Counted from the first letter of the stretch, positions 1 through 10,690 are shown. The stretch is DNA of 64,000 nucleotides from Pinus tabuliformis (GCA_031772625.1 CM062804.1:274319174-274383173), one strand, 5' to 3'. The notes: generated by a model not told the origin, from the sequence alone. Numbers and translations: made by a program.

Positions 1-17
1 CCTGAACTTAAGAGCTT

Positions 18-88
18 TTGGGAATTGACCCTGGGACCTCCCAAATGGCGAGGCTCCTACCTGACCGATTAAGCTAACTCTTGGGGCT
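18..88 (-). repeat. tRNA-derived SINE head or tRNA pseudogene
   Basis: Read on the minus strand, the stretch starts with AGCCCCAAGAG, then an A-box-like TAGCTTAATCGG, and about 33 nt later a B-box-like GGGTCAATTCC. Order and spacing match the internal RNA polymerase III promoter of a tRNA. The remaining arms do not fold into a clean cloverleaf, so a SINE head or decayed tRNA is more likely than a working tRNA gene. The rest of the element would run off the left edge of the window. Confidence 0.5.
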
Positions 89-240
89 TAAATGAGTTGG
101 GTGTTATTAATGAAGGAAAAATAAAACCCCAAATAGATTGTTGATCCTATTCTGGTGGCACTCTGAATTGGGTGATCTTAAAGTGAAACCATTCTTTATA
201 TTTAGCAAAGGACGGTGATAGAGGTGTGGATGGAAATATC
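89..240. repeat. Degenerate dispersed repeat, copy 1
   Basis: This block is clearly related to 990-1140. Both begin AAATGAGTTGG, continue with TTATTAATGA and share GGTGGCACTCTG followed by TTGGGTGA and CTTAAAG, roughly 80 percent alike by eye. Reading frames across it are short and interrupted, and no known protein family is recognisable. It is probably part of an old transposon. Copy 1 lies directly beside the tRNA-like block. Confidence 0.5.
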
Positions 241-989
241 TACTCAAGGAGAGCAAGAAGTATTGGTGGAACCTGAGAAAAAGGGTTAAATGGCTTTTTG
301 AAAGATTATGGACCAAGAAGCAGAGGCAAAGAATGAGATACAGGTTAAATGAAGAACTAAAAATTACTCTGCGAGCATATATTTTATAGTGGTGAATCTG
401 AGCAAGATGATGGTGATGAAGATTTGATATTTGAGACATTAAATAAGACTAGAAAACCTTTTTTTTTTCCCTGATGATACATTTATGGTTGCGGTTGTTA
501 TGGGATATAATGAGGCCAACTCAGTAACTAAAATATTAGTTTGTGTATGTGTAAAATAGTTGAATGAAATGGAATTTCATATTATGAATTGTCTGTGTAT
601 TTCATTCAGTGTTGAACCTAGAAATGATAATGTGTTTGATCAGTTTGCAATTTGCATGAATGATTTCTGTAATGGCATTATGTTGGGCAGTGATATCCAG
701 TACTTAATAGCCACATGAATACACGGTTCTTGTAGAAGGTTTGAAAACCTACTTTGAAGAATGAATCGATGAGGTTACTGTGTTGAATATATTGGATTGC
801 AACAGTTACCAGAAATCAAATTGAGGGTTGGATTTGTGTGAGAATGATCACCAGAATCCGTTGAAAAAATGGTGTTTTATGCCAAAGCAATATTTTGCGA
901 AACATGGAATCGAGCTGAAGGAAATCGGTCCTTTTTATTAGAATTTGATGGGACTTAGATAATGAACTACGTTGATCAATAGTTCAACG
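241..989. other. Unassigned degenerate sequence between repeat copies
   Basis: No reading frame with recognisable protein similarity, no LTR termini and no RNA gene were seen here. The sequence is moderately AT-rich and is probably the remains of the same old element that gave the flanking repeat pair. Confidence 0.3.
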
Positions 990-1140
990 GAAATGAGTTG
1001 GGGATTATTAATGAAAGAAAAATAAAAGCCCAAGTAAATTGTTGGTCCAATTTTGGTGGCACTCTGCGTTGGGTGACCTTAAAGAGGAAGGATTGGTTAT
1101 ATTCAGCAAACAAGGGTGATCAAGGTGTGGTTGGGAATAA
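990..1140. repeat. Degenerate dispersed repeat, copy 2
   Basis: Partner of 89-240 in the same orientation. A 66-codon plus-strand frame crosses it but resembles nothing I recognise. The corresponding frame is broken in copy 1, so coding potential is not supported. Confidence 0.5.
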
Positions 1141-1528
1141 CTGCATAGGATTGCATTGTAAGATGTGTGGCAATGAGTCAAAATGTTATCCAATGTAATT
1201 CGATCTTTATTCTAGTTCATCAAAACTTATACGCTGGTCATGCATAAGTGAAGGTGTCAGTAAGCAAGTCGGTCCCTTTGCGTAGGGATGAATACTGGTT
1301 GTATGAAGGAAGTTTTAATCATTGGAAATAATGTATACCGTATGTGAATGCGCCAGCCTTTGAATATTTGCAAAGATTAAGGAATCAATGATGGGATAGT
1401 TACATGAACTTCCTATAACCCCAGTTGAGGTGGTCGTTTAGGAAGGAGCTTTGAGAGAATAGGAAATTTATGGTAGCATTAATAGGCTACCTTCAATTTA
1501 AACTAACTCAATACTATATTAAAAATAT

Positions 1529-1596
1529 TTTACCAATGCTCGCTATATTTATTTATTTATTGTTTACCAATGCTCGCTATATATATTTATTTATTG
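1529..1596. repeat. Two tandem copies of a 34-bp AT-rich unit
   Basis: TTTACCAATGCTCGCTATAT followed by TTATTTATTG-type sequence occurs at 1529-1562 and again at 1563-1596 with one substitution. The surrounding 1141-1861 otherwise shows no gene or element termini. The left target duplication of element F ends this interval. Confidence 0.85.
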
Positions 1597-1861
1597 TAGC
1601 ACCCTAAACAATAGTAAAACGAGCAATGTAGGTGTAAGACATTACATTGAAGAAGATCTTGATAAATGATAACATATAACATGTTTTGTGAGGAGATCCT
1701 TAGGGATAACTTTAAGACCATGAGCTCAGCAAAAACAAATAAAATAAAAATGTTAAAATAGTTTTTATCATCAACGTAAAAAAAAATTAAAGGCTCTTTT
1801 TACAATAATCTACATTATATTTCTTTTCTTATTAATATATTTTCAATTTATATATCATATC

Positions 1862-1866
1862 ATATC
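1862..1866. repeat. Left target site duplication of element F (ATATC)
   Basis: ATATC lies directly before the TGTCA terminus of the left LTR. It is repeated exactly at 5782-5786 directly after the right LTR. Five bases is the normal gypsy/copia integration footprint, so both ends of element F are original. Confidence 0.9.
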
Positions 1867-2818
1867 TGTCATGCCCCTACACCTGTGGTAGTCTTTCAAC
1901 CGCTTGTAGCAAGGTGCGGCACCACCGAACGCGTTCTTTTTAACAATACTAACATTCGTGGACTGCGCCTACTCCAACATTAACATACTTAGTCTGTGTT
2001 TTGTAACCAAATAAAAGCATTATCCTTTATACTTTAGTGAAGTCCATTCTCAATCATTAACCATATACAATTAACCGAGAACATCAACAATAAGCAAGTA
2101 TAAAGGGAGGGGCAACTCCCAGAAAGTCTGCCCAACAATATATTATAACAGCTTCTTCAATATTACAACAAGTAATGCTTGGAAAGCTCCAAGCCAATAC
2201 TTAGAATAATTTTACAATCAAGGCATAGAACAGCCTTTTACAATCATGTGCACCCTTGCACAAAGAGGAGTGCTCACCTGAGCCACCTATCCTTCTTTAT
2301 CAAGTCCTGCACACAATACCGAACCTTCACTTCTCAACCCGGATCAAAACTCCATTTCTGCACAAGGGGAGAACTACACATATCCCATGCGTATTCCCCT
2401 TTTACCCCTACGCAGTTGTTTTACCCCTGTGCATTGACTGGAAGTGCGAAGTTGCTTGTGTCAAATGAACCGCAGCCTTCCCTTATATATACGCACTTCA
2501 CTTGTGCGTATCACCTTGGGCCGACCCTTCAAATATTATCGTGAACGCCCCCAAGTTATGTTTCATGGTGTCGGCTTGGGTATGTTTTATGCCCAACGTT
2601 CCCACGCATATAAACTCTTGGTGTGCCCTCATAGCATGTGCGTTCAAGCGATGACACTTAGCCAATTTTCGTGTATGCTCCCTTTCGTCGCAAACTTCGT
2701 CGCAATTGTGTCACACTCCCACCGCAGCTCGTCGCAAACGCGGTTGTCGCATGCCCATCGTGCGCCCGTTGTGCGCCCGTGCCCGGTGCCCGTCGCACAA
2801 TCACCCGGAGGCCTAACA
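1867..2818 (-). repeat. 3' LTR of element F
   Basis: 952 bp, starting TGTCATGCCCC and ending GCCTAACA on the plus strand; on the element's own strand it begins TGTTAGGC and ends in CA. It matches 4842-5781 nearly base for base. Differences are scattered substitutions and one extra GTTGTGCGCCC-like unit in the C+G-rich segment near 2770. Plus-strand frames at 2179-2544 and 2256-2468 occur in both LTRs, run opposite to the element and are not genes. Confidence 0.93.
2483..2492 (-). promoter_or_regulatory. Possible TATA box of element F (3' LTR copy)
   Basis: GTATATATAA on the minus strand, followed by AGGGAAGG, lies about 330 bp into the LTR in element orientation. The same sequence is conserved at 5457-5466 in the 5' LTR, where it could set transcription start. 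The call rests on motif and position only. Confidence 0.4.
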
Positions 2819-2831
2819 TTCTCCTCCACCT
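2819..2831 (-). other. Polypurine tract of element F
   Basis: On the minus strand GGTGGAGGAGAA directly precedes the TGTTAGG start of the 3' LTR. This is the expected position of the plus-strand primer of reverse transcription, and it fixes the element's orientation together with the PBS at the other end. Confidence 0.8.
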
Positions 2832-4080
2832 GAAATCGTTGTCATCCTCGACAACATACCATCCTGGTAGCCATCCACCAAGATCATCATGTCAAGGCAT
2901 ACACCTCCACGGTATGCTCCTCCATAATCCATGCTCAGGTCCATGGAAACTCCATCCATCTCATCTGCAACATGTTGTCCATGTGTGTATCTCCTCCATA
3001 TGAAGAGATCATCTCATCAAACCAACTCTCGATGTGCCCCATTCATGTCCATGAATTCCTCTCCATTATCTGCAATGTGCCATTCTCAAGTCTCCATAGA
3101 AACAAGTATGCACTTGCCTCACCTATCCATGTGTTGCCCATGATCCTCGACCAAATCAGCTCTCATGTATAGAAAGTAGTTGAGTCTCGGCTCAACCCAT
3201 GCTCAAGTGTATCACCAAAGCATCATCATCACCATCGTTGTAACTCCATCACTCCAAAGTGCCTTATACTGATCCTCTACATCAAGTCACTCTTCCAAGC
3301 CATGCCCATACATGTACTTTGAAAGTATGCATCTCATACTGCATCAAAGTCTCCTGACCTCAGCTCCTCAATGCATTAGATCCTCAAAGTCCACCATACA
3401 TGAAGTCCCTAAAAGTCACAACAATCTCATGTCCTCATGAGCTCCATAACCCATCCCCAACCAACATCTTAGCAAGCATACAAGATGCCTCAGCTCCCCA
3501 TGTAGTAGGAATGCTCCATAGCTGCTCACAAGTCCATTCAAGTCTTCAATCTTACCAACTCTTGATGTGCCCCATTCAGGTCCATGAAGTCCTCTTCATC
3601 ATCTGCAATGTGCCATCCTCAAGTTCCCATGTTACACTAGCAAGTCCTCCTGCATAACATTCCTGCCTTAGCACTCCTCTTTGGATGTCCCTTGACATCT
3701 CTACAAGTGCTTCCACACAATGTCCTTGCATAGGTCTGCCGTGCTTCATGTCTTCAAGTCTCCAACCTGATGTCCATGACTAAGCTGCCCATGTAGTCCA
3801 ACCAAGTAGACACATCACAACATCTGGTCATCTCATCCAAGTCTTCGATCTTCGGTTTAGTGAACTCGGTCACCCAACCATCTCATCATCATCATGTCAT
3901 GAGTTCCTTCACCATAGCTCCTCCACCAAAGTGTCCACCAAGACTTGCTCTTGGTCTCGGCCATGAGAAGTCCACCCAAAACATCACAAGTGTGTGCCCT
4001 CCTCAATCTGTCCATGAGTCATGCCGGGCACTTAGCCAATTCATGTGGCTAAAGCATGACTCATTCTTCCACAACGATCA
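2832..4080 (-). other. Non-coding internal region of element F with internal direct repeats
   Basis: Rich in C and T on the plus strand with many CTCCAT, CATCATC and CCTCAAG words. A block of about 80 bp at 3018-3100 recurs at 3552-3635 (CCCCATTCA, GTCCATGAA, ATCTGCAATGTGCCAT in the same order). Plus-strand frames here look like composition-driven shadows. Nothing resembles RT, RNase H or integrase on the minus strand. Confidence 0.6.
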
Positions 4081-4785
4081 TCAAGTTCCACCCTTGTCCC
4101 GGGTCCTTGCACCTTTCATCATAAGGTCACAAGTAACCCCAACAAGCTTTCCAACAACTGACAATCCTTGCTCTTCCATACAAGGTTCCATCATAGTCAT
4201 CCATGGTAAGATGTCCTCTTGCCTTGGCAAACTGGCTTTGCCCTTCCCTGCACATGGTCCATCTTCCAAATGCCCAAATGAAACACAAGTATCAATACTT
4301 ACTTCATCATCATGAGGCTCCTCCATGTGAGTGACCTCATCCATCCATGTTGACAAACTGCACGACCCTGGTTCAACTTGATCAACCTCAAGTTCATCCT
4401 CCATCATAGTCGTGTTTGCAACATCTTCATCATAGAAGGGGACAACAATAGCCTTGTTGCCCTTCAAGAATTCTTGTCCAAGTATCACATCGAAGTCATT
4501 CATCTCCATCACTATGAAGTCCAACTGACCCTTCCATTCTTTCATCTGTATAGGTACATCGTGTACCAAACCTGCCACCTTAGCTCTAGAGTTTACTGCC
4601 TTGACCTCCATATTACATGTCAGCCCAGCCTCTTTTGCTAACTGTGTTGTCATAAAGTTGTGTGTAGCACCTGTGTCTACCAAAGCTTGAATGGTCTTGC
4701 CATGAACCATCAAGTCTACGAAACCTAGACTATTCATCAATGATTTCTCCATAACCTTATCTGCATCGGCTTCACCTGTCATCAA
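4081..4785 (-). CDS. Retropepsin-like aspartic protease, sole gene of element F
   Basis: A 234-codon frame. Near residue 35 it carries the active-site motif ALVDTGATHNFM with its catalytic Asp. About 50 residues later comes DVILGQEFL, matching the ILG segment of gypsy-family proteases. In the family this enzyme cuts the Gag-Pol polyprotein, but here there is no Gag or Pol to cut. The C-terminal half is acidic and of unknown function. The frame stays open upstream of the first ATG through the PBS, so the true start is uncertain. The position right after the PBS implies that gag was deleted and the protease was fused to the leader. The catalytic residue is intact; expression is unknown. Confidence 0.75.
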   Translation of the reverse strand: MMTGEADADKVMEKSLMNSLGFVDLMVHGKTIQALVDTGATHNFMTTQLAKEAGLTCNMEVKAVNSRAKVAGLVHDVPIQMKEWKGQLDFIVMEMNDFDVILGQEFLKGNKAIVVPFYDEDVANTTMMEDELEVDQVEPGSCSLSTWMDEVTHMEEPHDDEVSIDTCVSFGHLEDGPCAGKGKASLPRQEDILPWMTMMEPCMEEQGLSVVGKLVGVTCDLMMKGARTRDKGGT

Positions 4786-4827
4786 TTTCCAAGTGTCCTC
4801 ACACTTGCTCCACCAGCTCCTGACCGA

Positions 4828-4839
4828 GCTCTGATACCA
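4828..4839 (-). other. Primer binding site of element F (tRNA-iMet)
   Basis: Minus strand TGGTATCAGAGC, two bases from the inner end of the right LTR. It is the classic complement of the 3' end of plant initiator methionine tRNA, so the right LTR is the 5' LTR. Confidence 0.92.
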
Positions 4840-4841
4840 AT

Positions 4842-5781
4842 TGTCAGGCCCCTACACCTGCTGTGGTCTTTCAACCGCTTGTAGCAAGGTGCGGCACTAC
4901 CGAACGCGTTCTTTTTAACAATCTAACATTCATGGACTACGCCTACTCCAACATTAACATACTTAGTCTGTGTTTCGTAACCAAATAAAAGCATTATCCT
5001 TTATACTTTAGTGAATTCCATTCTCAATCATTAGCCATATACAATTAACCGAGAACATCAACAATAAGCAAGTATAAAGGGAGGGGTAACTCCCAGAAAG
5101 TCTGCCCAACAATATATTATAACAGCTTCTTCAATATTACAACAAGTAATGCTTGGCAAGCTCCAAGCCAATACTTAGAATAATTTTACAATCAAGGCAT
5201 AGAACAGCCTTTTACAATCATGTGCACCCTTGCACAAAGAGGAGTGCTCACCCGAGCCACCTATCCTTCTTTATCAAGTCCTGCACACAATATCGAACCT
5301 TCACTTCTCAACCCGGATCAAAACTCCATTTCTGCACAAGGGGAGAACTACACATATCCCATGCGTATTCCCCTTTTACCCCTGCGCAGCTGTTTTACCC
5401 CTGTGCGTTGATTGGAAGTGCGAAGTTGCTTGTGTCAAATGAACCGCAGCCTTCCCTTATATATACGCACTTCACTTGTGTGTATCACCTTGGGCCGACC
5501 CTTCAAATATTATGGTGAACGCCCCCAAGTTATGTTTCATGGTGTCGGCTTGGGTATGTTTTATGCCCAACGTTCCCACGCATATAAACTCTTGGTGCGC
5601 CCTCATAGCATGTGCGTTCAAGCGATGACACTTAGCCAATTTTCGTGTATGCTCCCTTTCGTCGCAAACTTCGTCGCAATTGTGTCGCACTCCCACCGCA
5701 GCTCGTCGCAAACGCGGTTGTCGCGCGCCCATCGTGCGCCCGTGCCCGGTGCCCGTCGCACAATCACTCGGAAGCCTAACA
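4842..5781 (-). repeat. 5' LTR of element F
   Basis: 940 bp, TGTCAGGCCCC to GCCTAACA on the plus strand, paired with 1867-2818. It holds the conserved TATA-like GTATATATAA at 5457-5466. In U3 it has a CpG-rich segment with repeated CGTCGCA words at about 5660-5760. The length difference from the other LTR is largely one missing short GTGCGCCC unit. Confidence 0.93.
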
Positions 5782-5786
5782 ATATC
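5782..5786. repeat. Right target site duplication of element F (ATATC)
   Basis: Exact match to 1862-1866, directly after the TAACA end of the right LTR. Confidence 0.9.
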
Positions 5787-6473
5787 CATATTGATATGAT
5801 ATTAAGAATATTATAAATTACATATATGATCATCAAGATGGCAATTAATGTCCACTAAAACCAATGTTGCTTATAATTTATTTTTCTTTTCATTTTATAA
5901 AATTGATATTAAAATATGTTATTTAATATATATATTGAAATATTTGAAGTATGGATAACAATAAAATGATTTGTTGTTATTAATAGCTTTTTTTATTTTA
6001 ATTATTACATGTCAACTAAACATAGAATAAACTATATATCATGTAATATTACTGATATGATTTTTACATGTAAATTAAGATGGAAATTGAAGTATCTTAT
6101 TTATGGTGGACATTAATTATTTTTGTTGTTACTATTGTTTTATTTATTTATTATTAAAAATATTATTTTATTTTAATTTTAAATATAACATTATGACATA
6201 GAGTACTCCTCGAAAATAACAAACCAAGATCCATCTTAACTCTAGATCTATCTAGCACTCAGAACAATCAAATCTCTCAATTCTTTCACTCAAAATATAT
6301 GTTTTCACATTGAAATATTTCATCTCTCTCCCATTGATAGATCCCCAGAAAGGATTAATCTTTTCTTCTAATCCATGATTCTTCAAAGTTAAAGAGGTAT
6401 AAAAAATGTTGGGTTTTTCGCTCAAAAAAAAAGTTTGCACTTTCAGATATATATTCCTCCGAGCCCTTAATAG

Positions 6474-6848
6474 ATAAGTATTAAATCTGGATATGTATAG
6501 GTTATATAAGAAGGCATTTATTTTGAAATATGATTTATAATACTAAATTATATTATAAACCATATTATAAACATGAGAGTTATAATTCCGATTATGAAAA
6601 GTTAAATGAGAGTTATATTTTAAAAAGACATATAATATTATAATAAAAATATACAAATATTTCATAAATAGGTATTAAAGATAGATATGTATGAACACAT
6701 TTATTTTGAAATATCTTTTATAATACTAAATTATATTATAAATCATATTATATAAATGAGAGTTATAATTCCAATTATGAAAAGTTAAATGAGAGTTATC
6801 TTTAAAAAAAGATATAATATTAGAATAAAAATATATAAATATTGTAAC
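6474..6848. repeat. Tandem duplication, about 190-bp AT-rich unit
   Basis: The unit at 6474-6666 recurs at 6667-6848 with the same word order: ATTTATTTTGAAATAT, ATAATACTAAATTATATTATAAA, GAGAGTTATAATTCC, ATTATGAAAAGTTAAATGAGAG. A shorter, more diverged third piece lies near 6909-6960. The whole 5787-7100 interval is over 75 percent A+T, and no gene was recognised in it. Confidence 0.8.
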
Positions 6849-7429
6849 AATTAATTATAAATTGGTTGCATTTAGGTAGGAACTATTTTTAATTACATAT
6901 ATAGGTGTTTACTGAATATGATTTATAATATAATATTATAAATCATATTATATAATAGAGACTTATATTTGGAAACATATATATATATATATTAAAGATG
7001 TTTATATTTTTGAATGTCATTTAAAATATAACATTATAGCATGTTATAATTTATACTATATAAATGAGATTTATTTTTTATTTATTTATGAAAATATAAG
7101 TGATAGTTATATTGGAAAAGGGAGCTACATTGAACCGGAAGAATGTGGGAAATCCAAATAATGGAAATTTTTGAGTCTCTATAGCACTAGTAGGTGAATG
7201 GAGCTACTCTCCATCCCATCGTAATGTCTTGGCCAATATATGAAAAGGAACCCAAGGTGGGTATGTGCCCTTTCTCATAGGATAGTGGATATTACATAAG
7301 GAAACAACCAAGCAGAGTGAGTGAAGTATGTGGGGTCAAATGGTGCAAATTCCAAAGCATCTCATGGAGGGTCTTTAGAGAAAGGGATCAGTAATGAAAT
7401 GTGGGGCCCAAATGGAGCCTATAAGCCTA

Positions 7430-8345
7430 GGATTAAAAAAAAAACTATGGTTGTGATAGCATATCCTTCGACCAAAGCCCTCAGAAACCATACAAAAACA
7501 TACGCAGTGATATACAAGTTTATGGGGATCTAACCTAATGAGCAAGTATTACAAACTTGGATCAAGTACAACTAAAAACTCAAATGGGATTTTGACTTCC
7601 ATCTCAGTTCCAAAGGATCCTTTGCATCTATATTTTATAACGTGGAAGATAGAGACACGGTCTTTAAGGGAGGATTGTACTTTCTCTCCTCAGCATACCT
7701 ATACATGTGACCAAGGATGGAATAATTTATACCAAAGCAAGAAACCTTTTCCTTTGTTACATTGTGGAGAAGGTTATATTCTTTGCCTTTATATTATTAG
7801 TTGTGTGCAACACTAGAAGTTATCGAGAACATGTTAGTATGAGTTTTGAAGCTAGTGGAGGTGACTCGCGAGGATAAATACACTACATATTTCCATATCT
7901 ATGTTGAAATGGATGTACAATGTGCTCTCCCAGATGTGGTAAATCTAGAATTCCATGTTGAAGTCTCGTCACCATGTATTGACTATGAGAAAATTCCTTT
8001 CTGATGTAGATGATACCATGAACAAAAGCATCTCTTCAAAATATTCCCTCTTAATTTCAGGGTACTGCAACCAAGGTTATGTTCAGATAAGGGTTTCAGA
8101 AAAGTGGGTGTAAATGGTCAAACAAGAAGGAAAAAACAAGAGAAGCCTCATGGGGAAAACAAGGAATCCAAGAAGCTCTATGATGTACTATACGATGAAA
8201 CCCCATAGGAACAAATAGAGATTAGAAATGTTTAGGAACTAAAGGACTAGGAAAAATTAATGCAAGATCCTCCAACCGACATAGAAATCCTTGGCAAACT
8301 AGATTAGCCCCAAGTGAATAATGGGGATCTAGGGAAACCAACTCA
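7430..8345 (+). pseudogene. LINE ORF1 (DUF4283-type RNA-binding protein), decayed
   Basis: Read through several stops and frame changes, the plus strand gives FHLSSKGSFASIF, VEDRDTVFKGG and YFLSSAYLYM near 7600-7700. These are the core of the DUF4283 domain of plant LINE ORF1 proteins. Further on come YVEMDVQCALPD and CIDYEKIPF followed by a spoiled CCHC knuckle at about 7900-8060. In active elements ORF1 binds LINE RNA and chaperones retrotransposition. The tail at 8060-8345 is charged and of low complexity. At least five stops make it non-functional. Its partner ORF2 follows at 8755. Confidence 0.7.
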
Positions 8346-8754
8346 GTCTAAATAGATAGACGAAGACTTGGATATGACTCAAAGCGAGGTAGGGATGGAA
8401 GATCCAGATCGAAAGTGATTGGAGAATGAGAAGGATTAGATCTACCACATCCCTTAAAACAATGGAAGGAGCAAGGAGTGTAAACGCTCCCTAAAGAATA
8501 AATATATTGGGTACAATATCTATTCCTCACACATGAAGAAACCATACTGAGGGGAACTAAGAGATCACATGGAGAATCAAAAGTTCTGGGAGTCAAATTA
8601 TTGAGCATCCAAAACATCGAGACCCCCATGCTAGTTCATAGAAAAGAGGAAGGAAATCTAACAATGTTTCCCTTGAGGAGCTCGACACCTTATTGGTAAA
8701 CTCACGTAAGATTAAATCTCATAACCCTAACTCCTCCCCCTTCGTTACACTAAA

Positions 8755-9848
8755 TTTTTTTAACATGGAATATAAGAGGCTTGAATAGAGCAAGAAAAGA
8801 AAGAATCCTTATGGTTTAGATTAAAAAATAAAACCTAGATATCATTTTCATTCACGAGACTAAGTGTTCAACCAAACATATGAAAAATAAGTGGTGGGAA
8901 ACTTTTTGATATATATGAATATGTAGATATTGAAGCTTGGAATTCTGAAGGAGGAATATTAACCCTGTGGAACCCTCATAAGGTGAAAATTATTTCCTTT
9001 GTATCCACTTGATACTCCCTTCCTATAGTAATGAAATTTATTGGTTCCTGAGATCCGATACTATGTATGACTATGTATGGCGCCCAATGGATTGATGAGA
9101 AGCTTAACTTCATCCAATATTTGGAGGATCTTTGTAAAAGGATCTGAATCTTAAAATGGATATTGGAAGGAGATTTTAATATGATCCTTACTTTGGAAGA
9201 AATAAAAGGATGAAAAAGGAAACTAGATATTGACTTAAAGAGTTTCCAAAATTTGATCGATAACACAAAGTTGATGGACATAGAAGAAGCAAATGCGGTG
9301 TATACCTAGAACAAAAAAAGAGGGGGAAAATATGTTGTGGTATCTTGTCTCAATATATTTTTAGTTTCAAATTAAATAACCCTCCAAAGAATCACTCTAG
9401 AAGCCAATATCACTCGCTTGTCCTTTTGGATGCGTAGATTATGGGAATGCCAACAAACAGAACCAACATGTATGAGGGATTTTAGTTGGATCATCCTAAA
9501 TTTGTGGAAAATATCAAAATAATGATGGTAGGAAGTGAGAGAAGCTAGACGCTCTAAAATGTTCTGCAACAAATAATAAAACAATTCAAAGGTAAGATCA
9601 AACTGTGGAATATGCATGAGTTTGGTAATATCTTCCAAGATAAAAAGGAATTTGAAGACAAAAATGAGTACCTTCAAATGTTTGTCACTGAGGATGGATA
9701 TAACGATGAAAATAAATAACTAGAGCACTCCATCTAGTGGAAATGGGAAGAGAGACACAGACATGGAGGATAATTTATGGAAACAAAAATCTAGGGTTCA
9801 ATAGCTCTATGAAGGAGAAAGGAATTCTAAATTCTTCCACAAAATGAT
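8755..9848 (+). pseudogene. LINE ORF2: APE endonuclease and start of reverse transcriptase, decayed
   Basis: DIIFIHETK at about 8835 matches the metal-binding strand of apurinic-type endonucleases. EGGILTLWNPHKV (about 8945) and LEGDFNMILTLEEIKG (about 9165) match later motifs, with the GDFN active-site block kept. LWKQKSRVQ and LYEGERNSKFFH near 9780-9840 are the typical segment before the RT domain of plant L1-like LINEs. The frame has many stops. The gene is cut at 9848, where an E-family LTR begins, so the RT core is missing. An LTR insertion or later deletion explains the truncation. Confidence 0.75.
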
Positions 9849-9854
9849 GGTAAC

Positions 9855-10670
9855 TATCACCTACCTCCTTCACCCAATATAAAAAACCCCCTACTATTCT
9901 CCCATCACTAAATTAAACTTGTATTAAATTTATATTCAATAGTTGTCACAAGCATAAGTATTCAATCATCTTATAAGCAAAGATAACACACACAATTATA
10001 TCGATAAGATTAAAGGTTCGGCAACATAAAGGGTAAAGAGACACATACAGAACATCCTATGAAAGAATATCACTTGGAAAATCGAGCACTGCCATTCAAC
10101 TTGGAATTGACTTCATCCAGTTCACCCCTGATCTGAGAGTTCTTCCCATGGATAGATTGGTTCTCGTTGATCTCTTCAACGGGTATTTAATGACCTCTTT
10201 CATGATATGGTTTCCTTTAGAGACATCATTCTTTTGGTGGATCGTTTTATCCATTTTCCTAGTCTCTTCTCATAAAATATCGCCTTTCTCTCCCTTGAGG
10301 CTTTTCCCATAAAAGTTTGCCTTTCTCTCCTGCAAGGCTCTTATGCTTTTCTTAAACTTATAATCTTTCTCTAGCTAGGTAACTTAATGGATATTTATCT
10401 CCCACTCCATTAATCTTATCTAGAATTTGATCTAGAAGTCTTATCGTGAAAGAATTATCCATTCCCATTCACCAATTGGATTTCATTTGGCAAGAATCTA
10501 ATCTCATGGTGTCTCATTTTCCAGGTGATTAAATTATCTTTATTTATTTAATAATAAAGTATTTACTTTCATTGTTACACCTCGGATGTATCTTTTTTGT
10601 TTCAAGTCAGTCTTAGCTTAGGTCCGACGTGATAGAAAAATGGTGTTACATACAATGGAGGGGTGTTACA
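9855..10670 (-). repeat. LTR of gypsy family E, left copy
   Basis: Homologous over about 550 bp to 55068-55684 (shared words AAATTTATATTC, ATTCAATCATCTTATAA, CACTTGGAAAATCGAGCAC, TTTCATGATATG), roughly 80 percent by eye. The plus-strand end GGTGTTACA at 10670 is followed by a C-rich tract that is a polypurine tract on the minus strand. It is therefore the 3' LTR of a minus-strand element. The plus-strand start near 9855 (TATCAC) is an eroded form of TGTCAC in the other copy. It interrupts the LINE. Confidence 0.65.
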
Positions 10671-10671
10671 T

Positions 10672-10686
10672 ACCCCCCCACCCTAA
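10672..10686 (-). other. Polypurine tract beside the E-family LTR
   Basis: Minus strand AGGGTGGGGGGGTA directly precedes TGTAACACC, the start of the LTR in element orientation. This supports the minus-strand direction and places the internal region to the right. Confidence 0.55.
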
Positions 10687-10690
10687 ATTT

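Larger units (their letters stand above)
1867..5781 (-). mobile_element. Non-autonomous Ty3/gypsy LTR retrotransposon (element F)
   Basis: A complete LTR-to-LTR unit of 3.9 kb with 5-bp target duplications (ATATC). PBS and PPT place its 5' end at the right. The internal region is only about 2 kb and encodes just a retroviral-type aspartic protease immediately downstream of the PBS. No gag, RT, RNase H or integrase is visible, so it must have been mobilised in trans or lost those genes by internal deletion. The two LTRs look about 97 percent identical by eye, so insertion is comparatively recent. It sits in unassigned AT-rich DNA. Confidence 0.92.

Noticed and set aside
2179..2544. Plus-strand frame of 121 codons, repeated at 5153-5518
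   Set aside because: It lies inside the LTRs of element F, opposite to its transcription, and owes its duplication to the LTR pair. No protein family is recognisable.
3860..4315. Plus-strand 151-codon frame
   Set aside because: It overlaps the protease frame of element F on the other strand and has biased Ser/Pro/His composition without motifs.
8348..8629. Minus-strand frame of 93 codons
   Set aside because: It is antisense to the decayed LINE between ORF1 and ORF2. No family similarity.
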